NCBI GenBank assembly: GCA_030706405.1
Contig: JAUZOO010000001.1
Coordinates: 453,762 to 517,761, forward strand
Source: Bacteroidota bacterium
Lineage (GTDB): Bacteria; Bacteroidota; Bacteroidia; Bacteroidales; JAAUTT01
DNA length: 64,000 bases
Direction of reading: 5' to 3'
In this document: in pieces, positions 1 through 8,208 of the stretch
Layout: each line of letters begins with the position of its first letter
Position numbering within the stretch: the first letter of the stretch is position 1
The notes under the pieces: model-generated
The model's input: the letters and a program-made list of their open reading frames with translations, nothing else
Databases searched by the model: none
Told to the model about the DNA's origin: nothing
Position numbers and translations under genes: made by a program

Positions 1-318
1 CCTGTTTTTGCTCATTTCTGATAAAAGCTGGGTTAATTCGGCTTGAAAGTATTCGGCAATCCTCGATTTTTTATCGGCCTGGTCGCGACGGTTTATAGCT
101 TCTGATAATAGCCCGATGCCTTTGATTGCGCTGTCGCCACGAAGATAAAGGAATGCGCGTGTCAGGTCTTTATTCGATGAGTCGGCTACCGCGTTAATGC
201 TTTCTTCTTCGGATATTCCATCTTCATTAGTCGGATTGGCATTGATCGAACTATTTATATTCAGGCCAAACAGTATTAAAGCACTACTTGCGATTATTTT
301 TACAGGAATGTATTTCAT
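1..318 (-). CDS. Exported hypothetical protein, C-terminally cut by window edge
   Basis: An open frame of 106 codons runs from an ATG at 316-318 off the left edge. The product begins with MKYIPVKIIASSALILFG, a basic start followed by a hydrophobic stretch, so it is probably a Sec-exported protein. The rest is acidic and helical-looking, with EDGISEEES near residue 40 and a Lys/Arg/Glu-rich region from about residue 75. I do not recognise a family. It points the same way as the NfnAB-like pair upstream of it, but a 240-base gap with a hairpin separates them, so it is probably a separate unit. The 3' end, and so the full length, are not visible. Confidence 0.6.
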   Translation of the reverse strand, partial: MKYIPVKIIASSALILFGLNINSSINANPTNEDGISEEESINAVADSSNKDLTRAFLYLRGDSAIKGIGLLSEAINRRDQADKKSRIAEYFQAELTQLLSEMSKNR

Positions 319-492
319 ATGATAAATCTTCAAATTTAAAATCCCCCAACGGTTTACAAGGAAAGCAAATGTAGAAAAAATAGTTACTCTTTTAACAGCT
401 AACTCGGCGAAAGGGTTGATTAAAACGGTCAAAAAGAATGCCATAGTTTTGGGGGTGATTTTTTCATGATAAGATGTCGCTTAACATTATAA

Positions 493-518
493 GTGCCGGG
501 CGTTAAACTACCCGGCAC
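493..518 (-). terminator. Hairpin downstream of the GltD-like gene
   Basis: An 8-bp perfect inverted repeat (GTGCCGGG / CCCGGCAC) with a 10-nt loop lies about 45 bases past the stop of the flavoprotein gene. No long T-tract follows on the minus strand, so it is a weak intrinsic terminator or only an RNA 3'-end hairpin. The rest of 319-560 shows nothing else I can support. Confidence 0.4.
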
Positions 519-560
519 CTGACACTATATTTTTCGTCACTTATAGACTTAATTACTTAA

Positions 561-1949
561 TCACTTCTGCTGAATATATTCGTGAATGGCCTGCGCCGCT
601 TTTCGTCCGGCTCCCATGGCCAGGATCACGGTTGCAGCTCCGGTAACGGCATCGCCACCGGCAAATACGCCCGGACGCGAAGTTGCCCCGGTTTCGTCGT
701 TGGCTACAATACAACGCCATTTGTTGATGTCCAGTCCAGGAGTGGTACTTGAAATTAATGGGTTGGGCGATGTTCCCAGCGACATAATTACCGCATCCAC
801 TTCGATGATAAATTCCGAGCCCGGTACAGCTATTGGCGAGCGGCGGCCCGAAGCGTCGGGTTCTCCCAGTTCCATGCGCAGGCATCTGATACCTTTCACC
901 CAGCCGTTTTCGTCGCCAAGTATTTCAACCGGGTTGGTTAACATTTGGAAGATGATGCCTTCTTCTTTGGCATGATGGACTTCTTCGGCGCGGGCAGGCA
1001 ATTCGGTTTCCGACCGGCGATATACCAGGTGAACTTCCGATCCCAGGCGAAGCGCTGTACGGGCAGCATCCATAGCTACGTTTCCACCGCCAACCACCGC
1101 ACATTTTAGGGCGCGGTAAATGGGGGTGTTGGATGTCTCATCATAAGCTTTCATCAGGTTGGCACGCGTGAGGTATTCGTTAGCCGAAAATACGCCGTTG
1201 AGATTTTCACCGGGGATGTTCATGAACTTGGGCAGACCGGCGCCCGATCCAATAAATACGGCTTCGAAGCCTTCTTCTTCGAAAAGCTGGTCGATGGTAA
1301 TGGTGCGGCCAACAATAACATCGGTTTCGATTTTTACGCCCATGTGGCGCAGGTTATTGATTTCGGGGCGGACAACGCCTTCCTTGGGTAAACGAAATTC
1401 GGGGATTCCGTATTCGAGTACACCGCCGGGTTTGTGCAGGGCTTCGAACATAGTTACATCGTAGCCCAGTTTACGAAGGTCGGTGGCGCAGCTTAATCCT
1501 GCCGGGCCCGAGCCGATAATGGCTACTTTAATTCCGTTTTCGAATTCCGGCGGACGGGCAACAATGCCGTTTTCGCGAGCCCAGTCACCGACAAAACGTT
1601 CGAGCTTGCCGATAGAAACCGGATCGTTTTTCTTTCCGAGGATACAATCGCCTTCACACTGCGACTCCTGCGGACATACGCGGCCACAAACCGAGGGCAG
1701 CGTGGAATCGCTAAAAATGATACGGGCAGCGCCTTCAATGTCGCCTTCTTTAACTTTGGCGATGAATGCCGGGATGTTGATTGATACCGGGCATTGAGCA
1801 ACGCATCCGGGTTTTTTGCATTGGATGCAGCGTTCGGCTTCCGACTGTGCTTCTTCGAGGTTATAGCCAAAGCTTACTTCTTTGAAGTTGGTTCGGCGGA
1901 TATTGGGGGCCTGTTCGCGAACAGGGACTTTTTCTTTACGTATGGCCAT
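561..1949 (-). CDS. gltA: GltD-type glutamate synthase small subunit / NfnB-like flavoprotein
   Basis: The 462-residue product has the full architecture of the NADPH-dependent GltD/NfnB family. Two cysteine clusters near the N-terminus (Cys41, 44, 49, 53 and Cys88, 92, 98, 102) would bind two [4Fe-4S] clusters. An FAD Rossmann motif GSGPAG lies at 145-150 and an NADPH motif GGGNVA at 287-292. In Bacteroidota this protein is usually annotated as NADPH-dependent glutamate synthase. The gene immediately upstream encodes a PyrK/NfnA-like partner, so the pair more probably forms an NfnAB-type bifurcating NADH-dependent ferredoxin:NADP+ oxidoreductase. It is the second gene of a two-gene unit, 62 bases behind its partner. 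No glutamate synthase large subunit is in view. The bifurcating role is inferred from the pairing, not seen directly. Confidence 0.88.
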   Translation of the reverse strand: MAIRKEKVPVREQAPNIRRTNFKEVSFGYNLEEAQSEAERCIQCKKPGCVAQCPVSINIPAFIAKVKEGDIEGAARIIFSDSTLPSVCGRVCPQESQCEGDCILGKKNDPVSIGKLERFVGDWARENGIVARPPEFENGIKVAIIGSGPAGLSCATDLRKLGYDVTMFEALHKPGGVLEYGIPEFRLPKEGVVRPEINNLRHMGVKIETDVIVGRTITIDQLFEEEGFEAVFIGSGAGLPKFMNIPGENLNGVFSANEYLTRANLMKAYDETSNTPIYRALKCAVVGGGNVAMDAARTALRLGSEVHLVYRRSETELPARAEEVHHAKEEGIIFQMLTNPVEILGDENGWVKGIRCLRMELGEPDASGRRSPIAVPGSEFIIEVDAVIMSLGTSPNPLISSTTPGLDINKWRCIVANDETGATSRPGVFAGGDAVTGAATVILAMGAGRKAAQAIHEYIQQK

Positions 1950-2011
1950 TTTATAATGGGTGTTGGGGATTAGCGTCTGGGTGATGGAAATTTATGTCTA
2001 ATTTCCAATAC

Positions 2012-2878
2012 CTAACGGCCAATACCAATTTTACATTCATGATCGTCGTCGAGTTTTTTCTTCTCTTCGCGTTTGTACATTCCCTGGCGGCGCATGGCTT
2101 CGTCAAAATCGACCTGGTGGGCATCAAATTCGGGGCCGTCAACGCAGGTGAAGCGGGTTTTACCGCCAACCGATACGCGGCAGGCTCCGCACATCCCGGT
2201 ACCGTCCACCATCAACGTATTTAAGCTGGCAATGGTTTTTAGTCCGAGTTTGCGGGTATAATCTGCAACGGCTCGCATCATAATCATGGGGCCGATGGTA
2301 ACAACCATGTCGTATTTTTTGCCTTCGGTTTCTACCAGTTGGGCAATGGCATCGGTAACCAATCCTTTTACGCCTTCGGAGCCATCGTTGGTAGCCAGCA
2401 GAAGACGGTTGGATACGGCAGAGAGTTTATCGCGGAAAATAAAAAGATCCGAAGTCCGGGCTCCGAGTACTACGTCGGCTTTGGCACCGTTATCGGCCAT
2501 AAATTTTACTTGAGGATAGATGGGAGCTGCGCCAACGCCTCCGGCTACGAACAATACCTTGAGGTTTTTTAGTTCATCGGGCGACATGTGTATTAGTTCG
2601 GAAGGTACGCCCAGCGGACCGGCAAAGTTGGCGAAGCAGTCGCCTTCGTTCATGGCGGCAATTTTACGGGTCGATACACCCAATGCCTGGGTTACGATTA
2701 CAATGGTACCTTTTTCGCGGTCGAAATCGGCAATAGTGAGCGGGATGCGTTCGCTGTTTTCGTCCACCCTCACAATAAGAAACTGTCCGGGTTGAGCCGA
2801 TTGTGCCAGCCTCGGGGCATGTACTTCCATGAAATAGATGTCGGGGGCCAGAAGCGTTTTCTTTAGAATTTCGAACAT
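2012..2878 (-). CDS. NfnA/PyrK-like FAD and [2Fe-2S] oxidoreductase subunit
   Basis: The 288-residue protein has an N-terminal ferredoxin-reductase FAD domain (RIPLTIAD near 44-51), an NAD-binding half with VAGGVGAAPIYPQ near 111-123, and a C-terminal cysteine motif DGTGMCGACRV with Cys230, Cys233 and Cys245. That motif is the [2Fe-2S] site of PyrK and of NfnA. Family members are annotated as sulfide/dihydroorotate dehydrogenase-like FAD/NAD-binding proteins. It is the first gene of the pair with the GltD-like protein. A TAGTTTTG box (minus strand, 2919-2926), matching the Bacteroidota -7 consensus, lies about 40 bases upstream of the start, but I see no matching -33 box. The lysine/aspartate-rich C-terminal tail after residue 270 looks like an extension. 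Confidence 0.86.
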   Translation of the reverse strand: MFEILKKTLLAPDIYFMEVHAPRLAQSAQPGQFLIVRVDENSERIPLTIADFDREKGTIVIVTQALGVSTRKIAAMNEGDCFANFAGPLGVPSELIHMSPDELKNLKVLFVAGGVGAAPIYPQVKFMADNGAKADVVLGARTSDLFIFRDKLSAVSNRLLLATNDGSEGVKGLVTDAIAQLVETEGKKYDMVVTIGPMIMMRAVADYTRKLGLKTIASLNTLMVDGTGMCGACRVSVGGKTRFTCVDGPEFDAHQVDFDEAMRRQGMYKREEKKKLDDDHECKIGIGR

Positions 2879-2965
2879 TTCAGGTTAAGTTTATTCGGTC
2901 AGATATTGATATGACTCGCAAAACTATGAATAATTATAGAAAGAAGATAGATAGGAGGGGAGGTT

Positions 2966-4102
2966 TTATCGTTTGGGTTGTCCCACAAAACGATCAAAAG
3001 TTTCTTTATAGGATTTAAGGTGAAGAAAATACCATTTCGGATCTTTCAACCGGGCAATGACTGAGGCCCTCATGTTTTTGTTGGTAAACACGCCGATGAA
3101 ACTACCGATATAACTTTCGTTAAACCGTTCGGCTACATAATACGGGGTCCACAGCATCTTATACCAGAAACGGGATTTCATATACAATCTAAATCTGAAC
3201 ATATAACTTTGGTAATGCCAGGTAGATTTTAATGCTTCATCATTTTTAATAGCAAATACGTTATACATTATTTTCAGATAGGCTCTTGCCTTGCCATTAT
3301 AATGGTTAAATTCTTTTAAAGTCGATAGAATATCCGTCCTTTCGGATAGAAGATATAAGTCATACAGTGTTTTGAGGGATAACATGGAATAGGCCGCCCC
3401 TTCGGCTATAAAGCCATGAAGAAAGTTTTCGACAACATTATGCTTGTCTGCTAGTACATAATACTGCCCTTTATCGCCGCAGGCTTTTCGTTCGGGATAA
3501 ACCTTTTCATAATTAAAATACCTGGAGGCTTTTCCGGGAACCAGCAGCCGGTGTACTTCCACATCGGCATGCGCACCAGCTTTGGCCAGGCGCGGATAAT
3601 GATGCGTCATATGTTCAACTCCGGGAGCATAATTCCCGTGGTTATATCCTGCTTTCGATATTAATATTTTAGCGGCCTTTATATAATCGTCTTCCGAAAC
3701 CAGGAAGTCGATGTCGCCCATCATCCGTTCGCCAGGATCATTGTAAAGATTGTCGAGTAGGTTACCTGCCCCTTTAAGAAAGATCGGTTCAATGCCTTCC
3801 TGAGTTAGTAGTTGCTGAATTTCGTCGATTTGTTCCTGGATAGCCCCGTTACGTTCGGTGTTTAGCTGATGAATATATGCCAGATGTTGGGCAAGTTCTT
3901 CGGGGAGTAACGGTAGTACTCCGTTTCTTTTAAACGAGAGGTAAAGGGCAGGTAATATAAGCTGACCGTCGGCCATTGCCACAAATCTATTCCAGGATAC
4001 TCCATCTTGTTGGATAGTATCCATAACCCGTAGTTTGTTCTCCGAATTATTGTCCATGGCCAGACACCGACCTATAAAATAGAAAAGTTCGAGGTTTGTC
4101 AT
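2966..4102 (-). CDS. NTP_transf_5-like nucleotidyltransferase, partner of the PqqD-kinase
   Basis: The 378-residue product resembles the uncharacterised nucleotidyltransferase family NTP_transf_5. Around residues 105-135 it has the diagnostic block FLKGAGNLLDNLY followed by GERMMGDIDFLV. D130 and D132 would be the metal-binding carboxylates of a polymerase-beta-type fold. The C-terminal half is helical and basic. Its ATG overlaps the stop of the upstream PqqD/HPrK-like gene by four bases (ATGA), so the two are almost certainly co-translated. Known homologues sit beside HPr-kinase-like proteins in several peptide-modification clusters, including some lasso peptide clusters. A role in adding a nucleotide or phosphate group to the peptide encoded nearby is inference. 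The substrate is unknown. Confidence 0.72.
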   Translation of the reverse strand: MTNLELFYFIGRCLAMDNNSENKLRVMDTIQQDGVSWNRFVAMADGQLILPALYLSFKRNGVLPLLPEELAQHLAYIHQLNTERNGAIQEQIDEIQQLLTQEGIEPIFLKGAGNLLDNLYNDPGERMMGDIDFLVSEDDYIKAAKILISKAGYNHGNYAPGVEHMTHHYPRLAKAGAHADVEVHRLLVPGKASRYFNYEKVYPERKACGDKGQYYVLADKHNVVENFLHGFIAEGAAYSMLSLKTLYDLYLLSERTDILSTLKEFNHYNGKARAYLKIMYNVFAIKNDEALKSTWHYQSYMFRFRLYMKSRFWYKMLWTPYYVAERFNESYIGSFIGVFTNKNMRASVIARLKDPKWYFLHLKSYKETFDRFVGQPKR

Positions 4103-5247
4103 GACTCAAAGATTTGAGAAATACCGGCCATTGCCAGTGCATTGTCCGAATAAACTAGTTGATAGCAGGGGATGTCGGGCAGCCAGTTAAAGAAGAATTC
4201 AATATTGTCGGGCTGGGGCGAAACCCAGGCTTCGTTTAAAATTAACTGTAAGGCTTGTAGTCGGCTTACTTCTTCGAGCTTATAAGATGTTCCGGGTTGA
4301 TATTTTACAAATACGAATCCTTCTACCGGTGCTGCCGATGCCTTTTCGAAGGTCAGCCCTTCCGACAGGTAACGTACTTGTTTCTGGGTATGACTGGTTT
4401 CGGTTTCAATTTGGTTGAGCGACGGGAATAAGGGGGATAATACATCAACAGAACCTTCCTTAACCGATAAGGCTGCCGGAAAGGGATAAGCTTTTCCGGT
4501 ACGGCCAATAGGGACAAAGTCGTCGGAAAGCAATTGAAACCCATTTGCATGTAACATGGCTGCAAAAGTGCTTTTTCCGCTACCGGGACTTGCCGGAAAT
4601 ACCAGCGATTTCTTTCCGTTGGTAACTGCCGAAGCGTGGATAATCATCATCCAGTCGTTGCGGGTTTTATCGTATAAATAGTTAATGATTTCGGTAAAGG
4701 CCGTCCCTTTGGTGAGGTGCGATTCGTTGGTTGACCAATTGCCCAGTATAGTATTGTCGCGGCGCAATATAACCCGGTTGTCGAAGCTAAAAAGTTCGAA
4801 CATCACAGGGCTTGTTGATATAATTTTAGTTTCGAGGTGTTTTAATAACGGGTGTAGATAGTATTCCAGCTCTGCCGATTGAAACCGGAACCCAAAATTT
4901 TTTTCACCAATCAGGTAATAATGTGTTGAAAATGCTTCGAACGAATGGCCGGACAGACTCAAATCTTTTAAATTTTCCTGTGTTGGATCTGCTGCATTGG
5001 CTGTCAGGTTTTCGATACCATCGATGATTTCCGAAACAAACCGTGCGCTGTTATCGGGCAAAAGGTTGTAACGTTCCGTGCACAACTGTGCGATTTCTTC
5101 TTTATCTGTTCCCTGTTTGTATTGGTCAAACACAAACCAGGCGGGTTCTTCGAGGGTCAGGAAATGATGGTTGGGCTGGAGCCATGTCACATATTTGCCT
5201 TCGAGCTGTTTTGATTTTGAAATGAGTATAGGTGAATGAACGGACAT
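4099..5247 (-). CDS. PqqD-like domain fused to HPr-kinase-like domain
   Basis: The 382-residue protein appears to have two parts. Residues 1-85 (FLTLEEPAWFVFDQYKQG, then a segment of helices) look like a PqqD-type RiPP recognition element. From about 145 it is HPr-kinase-like: HASAV near 204-208, a Walker A PASPGSGKSTFAA at 218-230, and a Walker-B-like LLSDDF at 239-244. The family phosphorylates protein or peptide serine/threonine; lasso peptide kinases of this fold modify a C-terminal serine. It lies 101 bases behind a 62-residue leader-like peptide, with a strong hairpin between them, and overlaps the nucleotidyltransferase by four bases. No radical SAM, asparagine-synthetase-like or transglutaminase-like partner is present, so this is not a normal lasso cluster. 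The peptide is the likely substrate, by inference. A decayed copy of the 5' end lies at 12022-12162. Confidence 0.75.
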   Translation of the reverse strand: MSVHSPILISKSKQLEGKYVTWLQPNHHFLTLEEPAWFVFDQYKQGTDKEEIAQLCTERYNLLPDNSARFVSEIIDGIENLTANAADPTQENLKDLSLSGHSFEAFSTHYYLIGEKNFGFRFQSAELEYYLHPLLKHLETKIISTSPVMFELFSFDNRVILRRDNTILGNWSTNESHLTKGTAFTEIINYLYDKTRNDWMMIIHASAVTNGKKSLVFPASPGSGKSTFAAMLHANGFQLLSDDFVPIGRTGKAYPFPAALSVKEGSVDVLSPLFPSLNQIETETSHTQKQVRYLSEGLTFEKASAAPVEGFVFVKYQPGTSYKLEEVSRLQALQLILNEAWVSPQPDNIEFFFNWLPDIPCYQLVYSDNALAMAGISQIFES

Positions 5248-5273
5248 ATATTGTTTTTAATGTTCGAAGATAA

Positions 5274-5309
5274 AAAAACTGCCAGGTATTTAAATGCCTG
5301 ACAGTTTTT
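5274..5309 (-). terminator. Hairpin between small peptide gene and PqqD-kinase
   Basis: Two 18-nt arms (5274-5291 and 5292-5309) pair with one mismatch and one G-T pair around an ATTTAAAT centre, and both ends are A/T tracts. On the minus strand the hairpin ends in a run of T, so it can act as an intrinsic terminator after the peptide gene, with read-through into the kinase. The same hairpin is present at the same 26-nt distance in front of the kinase relic at 12192-12224, which argues that it is functional. Confidence 0.7.
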
Positions 5310-5348
5310 GTTTTCATAATTATTAAGGGTTTTTTGATACTTTATACA

Positions 5349-5537
5349 TTACCATTCCGGCGGGTTTTGCGGTGCACTTGATGTTACCGCCTGGGCTTTG
5401 GCCGGGTTGCTAAGCAGCAGCATCATGGTTGTAGCAGATAAGGCAATATATCCAGCTTTTCTTAATGCCTGTTTACGGCTGATTTTATTCTCTTCGCCGT
5501 TCTCTTTATCGTTTGTCAATTTCTCTGGAGTTTCCAT
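5349..5537 (-). CDS. Small leader-like peptide 1, candidate precursor
   Basis: A 62-residue product. A charged, Glu/Lys-rich segment (residues 1-19) precedes KISRKQALRKAGYIA, which recalls a twin-arginine signal but has RK instead of RR. A hydrophobic stretch (ALSATTMMLLL) and SNPAKA, a good signal-peptidase site, follow. The last 14 residues (QAVTSSAPQNPPEW) would be the released or displayed part; they carry Ser/Thr and no cysteine. The paralogue at 13240-13422 is nearly identical through AKA and then differs completely, the pattern expected of leader and core. It lies between a T9SS gene and the PqqD-kinase, with a hairpin on each side. I infer a modified secreted peptide; a plain exported peptide of unknown role is the alternative. 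Confidence 0.65.
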   Translation of the reverse strand: METPEKLTNDKENGEENKISRKQALRKAGYIALSATTMMLLLSNPAKAQAVTSSAPQNPPEW

Positions 5538-5586
5538 GTATGTTTATAAGTTACAAAGTTTAAGATATAGGATTCAGGATTCAAAG

Positions 5587-5610
5587 TTCAGGGTTGTTCT
5601 AAACCCTGAA
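5587..5610 (-). terminator. Hairpin after the 846-residue T9SS gene
   Basis: The inverted repeat TTCAGGGTT / AACCCTGAA with a 6-nt loop begins three bases past the stop codon. It has no clear T-tract. An analogous but longer hairpin occupies the same place in the second module (13450-13489). Confidence 0.5.
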
Positions 5611-5613
5611 TTT

Positions 5614-8154
5614 CTATTGCAGCACTACTTTAAATGTTTTTTCCTTCCCTTCGGAGGAGGTAATGTGTACCATGTACATCCCTGCCGGGAGAGCGTTTTC
5701 GTCTAACGGTTCTATGTTATCTGAAGTAAACTTGTAGATACCGTAGTTTTTGCCATTTAGGTCGAAAACCTTGGCGTTGCCACCGTTAAGGTTACTTCCG
5801 CTAATGTAAATTGTTTTGCGTACTGCATATACCTTCAGGCTTTCGCTGGATGCTGCATCATTTAAACCGGTAGCTCCGTTGTTGTTATTGATGGCTGTGC
5901 TGGAGGTATGGAGAAAGAACCTTCCGGTACCGCTCGTTTCGGCATCCACAGAGGTCGAGAATGTAGCCCCGTTGGCCAGCGAGGTAAAGGTTCCGGTTGT
6001 CTTATCTTCGAGGATTACCTTACAGTCGGCAGGCAATTCAATGGTTTCGGCGCTAAAGATGAGGCTCCCGGCGGCTTTGTTGTCAATACCAATCGGGATG
6101 ATGAGATTGTCGTAAGTTTCGGGAAGGCATTGGATAGCAAAGTCAACACCGTTGTCATTAACCAGGCGGGAGTATAGGCTTATTCCTTTGGTTCCGCGCA
6201 ATAATCCGGCATCGTAAGTAGGATCAAGACCTTTGGTCATGGCATTGTTAAAGGCCACTATTGTTGATGTTGAATCGGTTTTGTTGGAAACATTCAGACG
6301 AATAACCGGCCAGGATATGGCGGCCGATTTGAGGATCATAGCGGTTTGATGTGCCTGCATGGCCGGGGTAAATTGGATGGAAGAACTGCTGGTGGCAGCT
6401 TTCACAAAGAAACCTTGTCCTGCCTGAAGCATGTTTTGTCCCAAATCGCGTGCGCCGAAGCTGACATTTCCGAGTATTTTGTATTGACCGGCAACATCGT
6501 CCCAGATATAGATACAGGCGTAACTCGGATCGAGACTGGAGCTGTTGGTCAGAAGAAAATTAGCGGTGGCGTTGGCGGCATTATTCATGTTAATAGCCGA
6601 CGGAAAGGGATTCCCAACACAATTCCATGCTGTTCCTAGTTTGGTTAGGGGCACAGTTTTGATTCCATAGTTAAGGGCACCGGTATAGGTGATCGCGCCA
6701 TCGGAACTTCGGCGAACTGAATAACCTTTGCCTGAAGTGAGGGTGTTCGCCCCAATATTGGCGATAGTGAAATAACTATTCCAGCTATTGGAGGTTTCAT
6801 TATAATCCATCATACCGTAATTGCTTCCGTTTATAGGAATGGCATTACCCGTAGCCTGGATAAACGTACTGATGTTTCCTCCGGAAGCCACAGGCGAAAC
6901 AATATGCCATTTATTTCCGGTGAGGTAACTTTGGGCATAAGTTGCTCCTGTTACGGAGATGGTTCCGTTATTGATAAGGGAACCGGTACCCGTAGCATCG
7001 CTTTTCAGGGTGAGGTCTCCAAAAACGGTTAATGTTCCGGAGGATAAGGTAAATGCTTTGGCCGCGTTAACGGTAAAGTTTTTGCAAGTAAACCCGACAC
7101 CATTGTATGTTCCGTCAATAACGGCATCGGTATATTTCCACGGAGTGCCTAAGTCCCAAGCTGTTCCATTCCATGTCGAAACGGGTGGTTGGTTTTCGAA
7201 GGAACCGATGTCCGCAGCTCCTACACGGCCATAACCACGCTGGTCGGTTGCCGGTGCATTTGCATTGGCGGCATTAATGGCAATGCTGCCACCATTTAAG
7301 GTACAGATAAATATGCCGTTAGTTAAGGCTATGTCTGAAAGTTTTACCTCGGCAGTGAGATTCTTATTTACCAAATCTGCGGCATTGGCAAATGGAGCTG
7401 TATTGCTGAGGTTGTTTCCCAGCGAATTTATTACCCCGCCGTTTGATGTTAAAGCATTTTGCGCAGTAGCAGTTCCTCCGGCGGTATTGCCGGCTAAAAT
7501 AGTACTCTGGATATTAACAACGGCACTGGCGGTAATATCAAGTCCTCCTGTGCCAGCGGCGTTATTAGTCGTGTTTTTATAAATGGTACAATTAGTTATA
7601 TTAACAGTACATGCCGACAAAGTGGCCAATGCTCCGCCACTTAAACTTGCCGAATTGGCTGAAAATGTACAATTGGTTATATCCATATCTGCACTTGTGG
7701 CAATTGCACCGCCATATGCTTCAGAATTGGCGGTATTACAATTTACAAATGAGCAATTGGTAAGCACTACTTTACCATTATTGCCCGTAATGGCATATAG
7801 TCCGGCAGCTGCTCCATTGCCCGACCAGGCATTCACAATCGATAGATTGTTTAACGTAACCGTACCTGTGGAAACCTGTACGGTAAAAATGCGACAAGTA
7901 CTGTTCCCCGAAATGATTGTCCCTCCGCTATTCCCATTAATAGTTATAGTAGCGGTGATTATGGGTAGTTCTGAAGATATGGTAATTGCTCCGGCTGAGT
8001 TTATGTTTATGACATCTCCATTAACCGCATCGGTAATGGCTTGTCTTAATGAGCCAGCCCCGTTGTCGTTTAAATTGCTCACCGTAATGATTGCGGCTTG
8101 TACGGTGTACAGGTTAAACAATAGGTATATGAAAAGAATGGTATATTTCTTCAT
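5614..8154 (-). CDS. Secreted beta-helix protein with T9SS sorting domain
   Basis: The 846-residue protein starts with a clear signal peptide (MKKYTILFIYLLFNLYTVQA). Residues 21-320 form a parallel beta-helix, beginning with NLNDNGAGSLRQAI, a motif shared with polymorphic/CSLREP-type surface proteins, and continuing with repeated ITNCTF/VNITNCTI-like turns. From about residue 405 (YLTGNKWHIVSP) to the end it is homologous to the other two T9SS proteins of this island. The last 75 residues (AKVFDLNGKNYGIY then LPAGMYMVHI and KTFKVVLQ) are a type-A T9SS sorting domain. The protein should be exported through the outer membrane and attached or released. It sits 76 bases upstream of small peptide 1. 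No catalytic motif is seen; it may be structural or adhesive. Confidence 0.85.
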   Translation of the reverse strand: MKKYTILFIYLLFNLYTVQAAIITVSNLNDNGAGSLRQAITDAVNGDVININSAGAITISSELPIITATITINGNSGGTIISGNSTCRIFTVQVSTGTVTLNNLSIVNAWSGNGAAAGLYAITGNNGKVVLTNCSFVNCNTANSEAYGGAIATSADMDITNCTFSANSASLSGGALATLSACTVNITNCTIYKNTTNNAAGTGGLDITASAVVNIQSTILAGNTAGGTATAQNALTSNGGVINSLGNNLSNTAPFANAADLVNKNLTAEVKLSDIALTNGIFICTLNGGSIAINAANANAPATDQRGYGRVGAADIGSFENQPPVSTWNGTAWDLGTPWKYTDAVIDGTYNGVGFTCKNFTVNAAKAFTLSSGTLTVFGDLTLKSDATGTGSLINNGTISVTGATYAQSYLTGNKWHIVSPVASGGNISTFIQATGNAIPINGSNYGMMDYNETSNSWNSYFTIANIGANTLTSGKGYSVRRSSDGAITYTGALNYGIKTVPLTKLGTAWNCVGNPFPSAINMNNAANATANFLLTNSSSLDPSYACIYIWDDVAGQYKILGNVSFGARDLGQNMLQAGQGFFVKAATSSSSIQFTPAMQAHQTAMILKSAAISWPVIRLNVSNKTDSTSTIVAFNNAMTKGLDPTYDAGLLRGTKGISLYSRLVNDNGVDFAIQCLPETYDNLIIPIGIDNKAAGSLIFSAETIELPADCKVILEDKTTGTFTSLANGATFSTSVDAETSGTGRFFLHTSSTAINNNNGATGLNDAASSESLKVYAVRKTIYISGSNLNGGNAKVFDLNGKNYGIYKFTSDNIEPLDENALPAGMYMVHITSSEGKEKTFKVVLQ

Positions 8155-8208
8155 GTGTTCGAGTTTTAATTATGTAAAGTCTGATTGACTTTCATGTATA
8201 TAAAGGCT

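Noticed and set aside
586-1797. Plus-strand frames over the GltD-like gene
   Set aside because: They are shadows of a gene with full cofactor motifs; the longer ones are Ser/Pro/Arg-rich as expected of antisense reading.
2966-5537. Lasso peptide cluster
   Set aside because: An HPr-kinase-like protein, a PqqD-like region and a nucleotidyltransferase are shared with some lasso clusters, but the asparagine-synthetase-like cyclase and the transglutaminase-like protease are absent.
7583-8188. 201-codon plus-strand open frame
   Set aside because: It lies antisense to the signal peptide and beta-helix of a clearly real T9SS protein; its product is a low-complexity Ala/Val/Pro/Leu mix without family features.
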